DNA of 64,000 nucleotides, from positions 26,460 to 90,459 of the forward strand of contig NZ_PDNI01000084.1 of assembly GCF_002925845.1 (NCBI RefSeq), read 5' to 3'. The DNA comes from Roseovarius nitratireducens (GTDB lineage: Bacteria; Pseudomonadota; Alphaproteobacteria; Rhodobacterales; Rhodobacteraceae). Both the position numbers and the translations under genes were made by a program. The notes below the pieces were generated by a model. That model was given only the letters and a program-made list of their open reading frames with translations, was not told where the DNA came from and made no database searches. Shown piece after piece: positions 59,227 to 64,000 of this stretch. Each line of letters starts with the position of its first letter. The first letter of the stretch is position 1.

Positions 59227-60204
59227 ATGCGACTGAAAACGCTTGGCGCGCTCTGCGCCATGAGCCTTGGGCTGGCGGCGACGCCGGCGCTGGCCGAGTA
59301 TCCCGAACGCCCGATCAACATGGTCATCCCCTATGGTGCGGGCGGCGCGACCGATATCTCGGCGCGCACCATCGCCGAGCCTCTGGGCACTGCCGTGGGC
59401 GGCACGCTGGTCATGTCCAACATCACCGGCGCAGGCGGCGCGACGGGATCGGTCGCGGTGCAGAACGCCAAGCCCGACGGCTACACAATGCTGTTCGCAC
59501 GCGTCGGCTCGCATTCGGTGAACCCGGCGATGAAGGCGACGCTGCCCTACACGCTCGACGATTTCCGCTTTGTCACGGTCTACGAGATCAACCCGGTGGC
59601 CTGCGCCGTGCGGCCCGATTCGGGGATCGAGAGCATGGAGGATCTGGTGAGCCTGACCGAGAGTGAGGGCACCAGCTACAGCTCGTCGGGCGTGGGCTCC
59701 ATGCTGCATCTGGCGGCGGTCTTCGTGCTCGATGAATTCGGCATCAAGGACCCGCTGGAAAAGGCCACGCATATCCCGCAAAAGGGTGGCGGTGCCGCGG
59801 CGACGGCGGTGCTCAACGGCACGGCGACCTTCCTGTGCACCAATTCCTCGGCGCTGGCGAGCTTCGTGGCCAACGGGCAATTGAAGCCGCTGATGGTCAC
59901 CACCGACGAGCCGGTGCCCGGCTTCGACGCGCCGTCGGCGAGCAGCCTCGGCAAACCCGACCTGCGCCAGCTTGTCGGCTGGACCGGGATTGCGGGGCCG
60001 GACGGCCTGCCCGACGAGGTGGCCGCGAAATGGGGCGAGTGGATGGCCGAGGCTGCCGCGAACGAGAAGTTCGTCGAGCAGATGACGGCGCGCGGCTCGG
60101 TGATCGAGGTGATGAGCCCCGAAGAGGCCAACGACTTCATCGAGACGCAGTACAACACCTTCCGCGCGCTTGTTGACAAGCTGGGGATGCGCGTCGAAGG
60201 CTGA
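59227..60204 (+). CDS. tctC: tripartite tricarboxylate transporter, periplasmic binding protein TctC
   Basis: 325 residues from the ATG at 59227; an in-frame GTG at 59173 would put 18 charged residues before the signal peptide. The Sec signal (about 1-22) ends ATPALA before EYPERPINMVIPYGAGGATD, the standard Bug-family opening. Ligands of this family are di- and tricarboxylates and similar acids. First gene of tctCBA. Confidence 0.88.
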   Translation: MRLKTLGALCAMSLGLAATPALAEYPERPINMVIPYGAGGATDISARTIAEPLGTAVGGTLVMSNITGAGGATGSVAVQNAKPDGYTMLFARVGSHSVNPAMKATLPYTLDDFRFVTVYEINPVACAVRPDSGIESMEDLVSLTESEGTSYSSSGVGSMLHLAAVFVLDEFGIKDPLEKATHIPQKGGGAAATAVLNGTATFLCTNSSALASFVANGQLKPLMVTTDEPVPGFDAPSASSLGKPDLRQLVGWTGIAGPDGLPDEVAAKWGEWMAEAAANEKFVEQMTARGSVIEVMSPEEANDFIETQYNTFRALVDKLGMRVEG

Positions 60205-60268
60205 GGCAGGACAGGCGCCCGGCCGCGAGGAGGCGGCCGGGCACGCGCGACCAAAGGGAGGGGCAGGG

Positions 60269-60757
60269 GTGAGCCACCGGGCAATGCAGCTGCGGCTTGG
60301 GATCGGCGCGATCCTCGCGGCAATCTTTCTCGTGACCTATGCCACACCCAATTGGGTCTCGACGCCGAGCAATGTGCGCAACATCGTGCTGTCGCCGCTG
60401 TTCTGGCCGTATATTCTCGGCGGGCTCACCGGGTTGATCGGGCTTGGCCTTGCGCTTTCGGGCTGGCGCGGCGACCCTGGCGAGCCGGTCAATGACCCGA
60501 TACCGGATCCCGGCGCCGGGGCGGCGCGGCTGGTGGGTTTTGCCGCCCTGATGGCCGTCACCTTCTGGGCAATGCCGCATCTGGGCATGGTCTGGACGTC
60601 GATGCTGGCCTTCCTCGCGCTGGCTTTTCTGGTCAAGACACGTCACCCGGCGGCTGCGGTGATCTGCGCGGTGGCGGTGCCGCTCATCCTCTACGCCTTT
60701 TTCGCGCATGTGGCGAGCGTGGCCATTCCGCAAGGCGAACTGGTGAGGCTGCCATGA
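60269..60757 (+). CDS. tctB: tripartite tricarboxylate transporter small membrane subunit TctB
   Basis: 162 residues from a GTG at 60269, preceded by AAAGGGAGGGG; the ATG at 60284 lacks a well-placed Shine-Dalgarno. Four predicted helices in the usual TctB layout. It associates with TctA in the inner membrane. The stop overlaps the tctA start. Confidence 0.8.
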   Translation: MSHRAMQLRLGIGAILAAIFLVTYATPNWVSTPSNVRNIVLSPLFWPYILGGLTGLIGLGLALSGWRGDPGEPVNDPIPDPGAGAARLVGFAALMAVTFWAMPHLGMVWTSMLAFLALAFLVKTRHPAAAVICAVAVPLILYAFFAHVASVAIPQGELVRLP

Positions 60758-62244
60758 GCCTTTATGACAGCGTGATGGCGGGGCTGGCCCTCGTTGGCAA
60801 TCTCGAGGCGTTCCTGTCGCTGGCCATCGGCATCGTGATCGGCGTGGTGGGCGGCGCGATCCCCGGCATCTCGGCGACGATGGCGGTGGCGCTGGCGCTG
60901 CCCTTTACCTTTCCGATGGCACCGATCAACGGCATCCTGCTGCTGCTGGGCGTCTACAAGGGCGGCATTTTCGGTGGCTCGATCCCCGCGATCCTGATCA
61001 AGACGCCGGGTACGCCCGCGTCATCCGCCACCATTCTCGACGGTCATCCTATGGCCGAGCGCGGCGAAGCGGGGCGCGCGCTGGGCATGGCGCTCTGGGC
61101 GTCCTGCACGGCGGATTTCGTGTCGAACCTCGCGCTGATCTTCTTTGCCGGGTTCCTCGCCTCCTTTGCGCTCAGCTTCGGCCCGCCGGAATTCTTTGCG
61201 CTGATCCTGTTCTCGCTTACCATCATCGCGGGGGTCTCGGGCGAGAGCCTGCTGCGCGGCGCGCTGTCGGCGCTGCTGGGTCTCTTGCTGGCGACGATCG
61301 GCCTTGATCTGGTTTACGGCACCAACCGCTTCACCTTCGGCGATCCGAACCTGATGGGCGGGCTTAATTTCATCGCGGTGCTGATCGGCCTGTTCGCCAT
61401 CCCCGAGGTGATCAACATGGTCTGGCACCCCACCGGGCACGTGGGCAAGGTGCAGAAGCTGGGCAGCAAATGGGTGACCTTCGCGGAATACAAGCGCTGT
61501 TTCCGCTCGATCATCCGGGGTAGTTTCATCGGCGTCTTTCTCGGCTCGATCCCGGGCATCGGCGCGGCCCCCGCGGCGTTCCTGAGCTATTCCGAGGCGC
61601 GGCGCAAATCGCCCAACAAGGCGAATTTCGGCAAGGGCGAGATCGAGGGGGTCGCGGCCTCGGAGGCGGGCAACAACGGCGTGGCGGGGGCGACGCTCAT
61701 TCCGCTGCTGGCGCTGGGCGTGCCGGGCGACGTGATCACCGCGATCATCATCGGTGCCTTCATGGTGCACGGGCTTCAACCGGGGCCGATGATGTTCGTG
61801 CTGAACGTGGATATCATCTATGGCCTGTTCATCGGCCTGATCCTGTCATCCGGCATCCTGTTCATCGTCGGCGGGCTGGCGATCCGCGGCTTTCGGCCCG
61901 TGGCCGACATCCCCAAGCGCATCCTGATGCCGATGGTGCTGGTGCTGTGCATCTACGGGGTTTTCGCGGTCAACAACAACATCTTCGACGTGGGGGTGAT
62001 GTTCGCGATGGGGTGGGTCGGGTTCGTCATGGGACGCTATCACATCCCGGCAGCGCCGTTCCTCATCGCCTTCATCCTCGGGCCGCTGCTCGAGGATAAT
62101 TTCCGGCAATCCATGCTGATGTCGGGCGGCAGCCCGGACATATTGCTGCGCGGCCCGATCACGTGGTTCTTCTGGACCCTCACGGTCATCAGTATCGTCG
62201 CGATCACCCGCGGCACCCTGCGGGCAGACCGCGCGGGGGGTTGA
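60754..62244 (+). CDS. tctA: tripartite tricarboxylate transporter large membrane subunit TctA
   Basis: 496 residues, about twelve helices. Typical TctA stretches are VVGGAIPGISATMAVALALPFTF near 30-52, GGSIPAILIKTPGTPASSATILDGHPMA near 73-100, and EGVAASEAGNNGVAGATLIPLLALGVPGD. It is the ion-coupled pore of the secondary TTT uptake system served by TctC. Confidence 0.93.
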   Translation: MSLYDSVMAGLALVGNLEAFLSLAIGIVIGVVGGAIPGISATMAVALALPFTFPMAPINGILLLLGVYKGGIFGGSIPAILIKTPGTPASSATILDGHPMAERGEAGRALGMALWASCTADFVSNLALIFFAGFLASFALSFGPPEFFALILFSLTIIAGVSGESLLRGALSALLGLLLATIGLDLVYGTNRFTFGDPNLMGGLNFIAVLIGLFAIPEVINMVWHPTGHVGKVQKLGSKWVTFAEYKRCFRSIIRGSFIGVFLGSIPGIGAAPAAFLSYSEARRKSPNKANFGKGEIEGVAASEAGNNGVAGATLIPLLALGVPGDVITAIIIGAFMVHGLQPGPMMFVLNVDIIYGLFIGLILSSGILFIVGGLAIRGFRPVADIPKRILMPMVLVLCIYGVFAVNNNIFDVGVMFAMGWVGFVMGRYHIPAAPFLIAFILGPLLEDNFRQSMLMSGGSPDILLRGPITWFFWTLTVISIVAITRGTLRADRAGG

Positions 62245-62376
62245 GCGGCGGTCACATTTACGTGGATCGCGCGATTGCCCTGTAAAAATCGTGGGCGGGT
62301 ACATATATTCATCGACATGTATATGTAACTGACACCACACCCGGGCGGTTGCAGGCACGGACAAGAGGACAACGAG
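62245..62376. promoter_or_regulatory. promoter region of the YeeE/YedE operon
   Basis: A 132-bp gap after tctA. TTGCCC at 62275-62280 may be a -35, and TACATA/TATATT within the palindrome at 62300-62309 may serve as -10, so a bound regulator would block the polymerase. AAGAGG precedes the start at 62377. Confidence 0.45.
62300..62327. promoter_or_regulatory. BigR/SqrR-like operator palindrome
   Basis: TACATATA (62300-62307) and TATATGTA (62320-62327) are perfect 8-bp arms around 12 bp. Inside is ATTC-N8-GTAT (62307-62322), one base off the ATTC-N8-GAAT pattern I recall for the persulfide sensor SqrR. The downstream genes are of the type controlled by BigR/SqrR repressors. Confidence 0.6.
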
Positions 62377-62817
62377 ATGACAGGGGTAGAGACGGAATTC
62401 ACACCGCTGCAATCGCTGGCGGGCGGTGTGCTGATCGGGCTGTCGGCGGTTTTGCTGATGTTCTTTCAGGGAAAAATCTTGGGGGCCACGGGCATCCTGT
62501 CGGGTCTGATCGCGGGGACCGCGCCAGGCGACAAGGGGTGGCGCGCGGCGATGGTCGCGGGAATGATCGCGGGGCCACTGCTGGTGCTGGCGGTGACCGG
62601 GCAGATGCCCGTCGTGGACGTTCCGGTGAGCTGGCCGATGATCCTCGCCGGGGGCTTCATCGTCGGCATCGGCGTGACCTTCGGCTCGGGCTGCACCTCG
62701 GGGCACGGGGTGTGCGGGAATGCGCGGCTCTCGCCGCGGTCGATGGTGGCGACGGTGACCTTCATGATCGCCAGCGGGATCACTGTCTATGTCATCCGTC
62801 ACGTGGTGGGGGGCTGA
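62377..62817 (+). CDS. YeeE/YedE family sulfur-transport membrane protein (first half)
   Basis: 146 residues, four helices. The conserved cysteine motif GSGCTSGHGVCG sits near residues 102-113. YeeE/YedE proteins take up thiosulfate or move sulfur species; here the fold is split into two adjacent genes. It is followed 3 bp later by the second half. AAGAGG precedes the ATG at 62377. Confidence 0.87.
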   Translation: MTGVETEFTPLQSLAGGVLIGLSAVLLMFFQGKILGATGILSGLIAGTAPGDKGWRAAMVAGMIAGPLLVLAVTGQMPVVDVPVSWPMILAGGFIVGIGVTFGSGCTSGHGVCGNARLSPRSMVATVTFMIASGITVYVIRHVVGG

Positions 62818-62820
62818 GCC

Positions 62821-63255
62821 ATGCGGTTTCTTTCGGCTTTCATCGTGGGCCTGATCTTTGGCGTGGGGATTGCCATCTCCGGCATGATCAACCCGGCCAA
62901 GGTGCTCAATTTCTTCGACGTCGCCGGGACATGGGACCCGAGCCTGATCTTCGTCATGGGCGGCGCGCTGGTGACCACATTCATCGGCTACCGCCTCGTG
63001 CTGCGACGTGATAAACCGGTGATCGAAGAGAAGTTCCAACTTCCCGCCGCGAGCGCCATCGACGCGCGGCTGATCGGCGGCTCGGCGGTATTCGGCATCG
63101 GCTGGGGCATCGCGGGGTTCTGCCCCGGGGCGGCGATTCCGGCGCTCGGCTCGGGCAAGATAGAGGTGGTGGGCTTTGTCGTGGCGCTGCTCGCGGGGCT
63201 GTGGGTGGCGCGCGCAATCAGGGACCGACAGACAGGAAAGGGGGCAGTGGCATGA
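62821..63255 (+). CDS. YeeE/YedE family sulfur-transport membrane protein (second half)
   Basis: 144 residues, four helices, with the partner motif GIAGFCPGAAIPAL near residues 98-111 carrying one Cys, and GMINPAKVLNFFD near 20-32. Together with the preceding gene it should form one complete transporter. Its stop overlaps the start of the metallo-beta-lactamase gene (ATGA), so the three are one operon. Confidence 0.87.
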   Translation: MRFLSAFIVGLIFGVGIAISGMINPAKVLNFFDVAGTWDPSLIFVMGGALVTTFIGYRLVLRRDKPVIEEKFQLPAASAIDARLIGGSAVFGIGWGIAGFCPGAAIPALGSGKIEVVGFVVALLAGLWVARAIRDRQTGKGAVA

Positions 63256-64000
63256 GCAGCTATCCCGTGAACATGGATGTCAAACCGCAGATCGAGGCGT
63301 TCTTCGACGAAGACACCAACACGATCAGCTACGTGGTGAAAGACCCCGGGTCCAACGCCTGCGCGATCGTCGATTCGGTGATGGATATCGACTATGCGGC
63401 GGGGCGCATCACCCATGAGCATGCCGACGCGATGATCGCCCATATCGAGCGCGAGGGGCTAAGCCTCGAATGGATCATCGAGACCCATGTCCATGCCGAC
63501 CACCTGTCTGCTGCGCCCTATATCCAGGAGAAACTCGGCGGCAAGATCGGCATCGGCGAGAAGATCCTCGTGGTGCAGGACACGTTCGGCAAGATATTCA
63601 ACGAGGGCACCGAGTTTCAGCGCGACGGCAGCCAGTTTGACCGGCTGTTCGGGGAAGGTGACACCTACAGCGTGGGCGGCATGACCTGTTTCGCGATGCA
63701 CACGCCCGGCCACACGCCCGCCTGCATGACCCATGTGATGGGCGATGCCGCCTTTGTCGGCGATACGCTGTTCATGCCCGACGGCGGCTCGGCGCGGGCC
63801 GATTTCCCCGGCGGGGACGCGGCCACGCTCTATGACAGCATCCAGAAGGTCTTGTCGCTGCCCGACACCATGCGCCTCTTCATGTGCCACGACTATGGCC
63901 CGAATGGCCGCGATATCCGGTGGGAGACCACGGTGGCCGAGGAAAAGGCGCACAACATCCACGTGGGCGGCGGCAAGACGAAGGAAGAATTCGTGCGCTT
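63252..64000 (+). CDS. metallo-beta-lactamase-fold protein, persulfide-dioxygenase-like (cut by window edge)
   Basis: The first 249 codons are visible; the 3' end lies outside the window. The metal motif THVHADH is at residues 78-84, and further ligands appear in HTPGHTPACMTHVMGD and CHDYGPNGRD. The ETHE1/Blh-type spacing and its operon with two YeeE/YedE genes suggest glutathione persulfide oxidation or a sulfide-detoxification role. A glyoxalase-II-like activity cannot be excluded from sequence alone. Confidence 0.82.
   Translation, partial: MSSYPVNMDVKPQIEAFFDEDTNTISYVVKDPGSNACAIVDSVMDIDYAAGRITHEHADAMIAHIEREGLSLEWIIETHVHADHLSAAPYIQEKLGGKIGIGEKILVVQDTFGKIFNEGTEFQRDGSQFDRLFGEGDTYSVGGMTCFAMHTPGHTPACMTHVMGDAAFVGDTLFMPDGGSARADFPGGDAATLYDSIQKVLSLPDTMRLFMCHDYGPNGRDIRWETTVAEEKAHNIHVGGGKTKEEFVR

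Overview
The window is a dense, high-GC stretch of an alphaproteobacterial chromosome. Gene content points to the Roseobacter group of Rhodobacterales: AapJQMP amino-acid transporter, taurine and ectoine catabolism genes, COQ9, an ATP12-type chaperone, a DUF1013 protein, MbfA behind an Irr-type box, and yidC-MOSC-engB near argB. Genes are packed with 1-4 bp ATGA/TGATG overlaps. I see no insertion sequence, prophage, CRISPR array, rRNA or tRNA. Genus is not assignable from what I can see.

Layout. 1-11 kb is mostly housekeeping: csaA (cut by the left edge), proC, a YbjN-like protein, ttcA, a degenerate GGDEF protein, yidC, a MOSC protein, engB, an SDR, argB, a cysteine-rich ferredoxin-like protein, a SixA-like phosphatase and an AcuC/HDAC-family amidohydrolase. 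11-15.5 kb on the minus strand is aapJQMP, with a structured leader and a strong hairpin after aapJ. 15.7-18.9 kb (minus) is atp12, a HAD phosphatase, rluC, crcB and rpsU. 19-22.4 kb is coq9, a quinone oxidoreductase, a sialidase-fold protein and a membrane protein, facing an RNase T2 gene. 23-26.5 kb has the DUF1013 regulator, a sarcosine-oxidase-like flavoprotein and a lysine/ornithine decarboxylase with a structured leader.

26.6-48.8 kb is an osmolyte and nitrogen-compound region: tpa divergent from tauABC, a CaiB-type CoA transferase, a membrane protein, an orphan corrinoid-activator-type protein, then doeA divergent from eutB, an FMN reductase, eutC, an Lrp-type regulator, doeC, doeD and a four-gene polyamine-type ABC transporter. 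The ectoine set lacks doeB and eutA within the window. A GMC oxidoreductase, a TetR regulator, an easily missed 52-residue secreted peptide gene and the iron exporter mbfA follow.

52.6-62.2 kb is the most unusual part. A fumarate-reductase/succinate-dehydrogenase-like operon in the order B-C-D-A is followed directly by a two-subunit class I fumarase-like hydratase. Next come a TSUP exporter and LysR regulator (minus), and divergent tctCBA uptake genes. The flavoprotein has Cys where the FAD-binding His is expected. Together these look like an import, dehydrogenate, hydrate module for a C4-C5 dicarboxylate. The right end is a sulfide/persulfide-type operon (two YeeE/YedE half-transporters and a metallo-beta-lactamase-fold protein) behind a 28-bp palindrome resembling a BigR/SqrR operator. 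Several regulatory sites could be read directly: an Irr-type ICE box, two GAAC-N6-GTTC boxes, a TauR-like direct repeat, an Lrp-like palindrome and two RNA-leader candidates.
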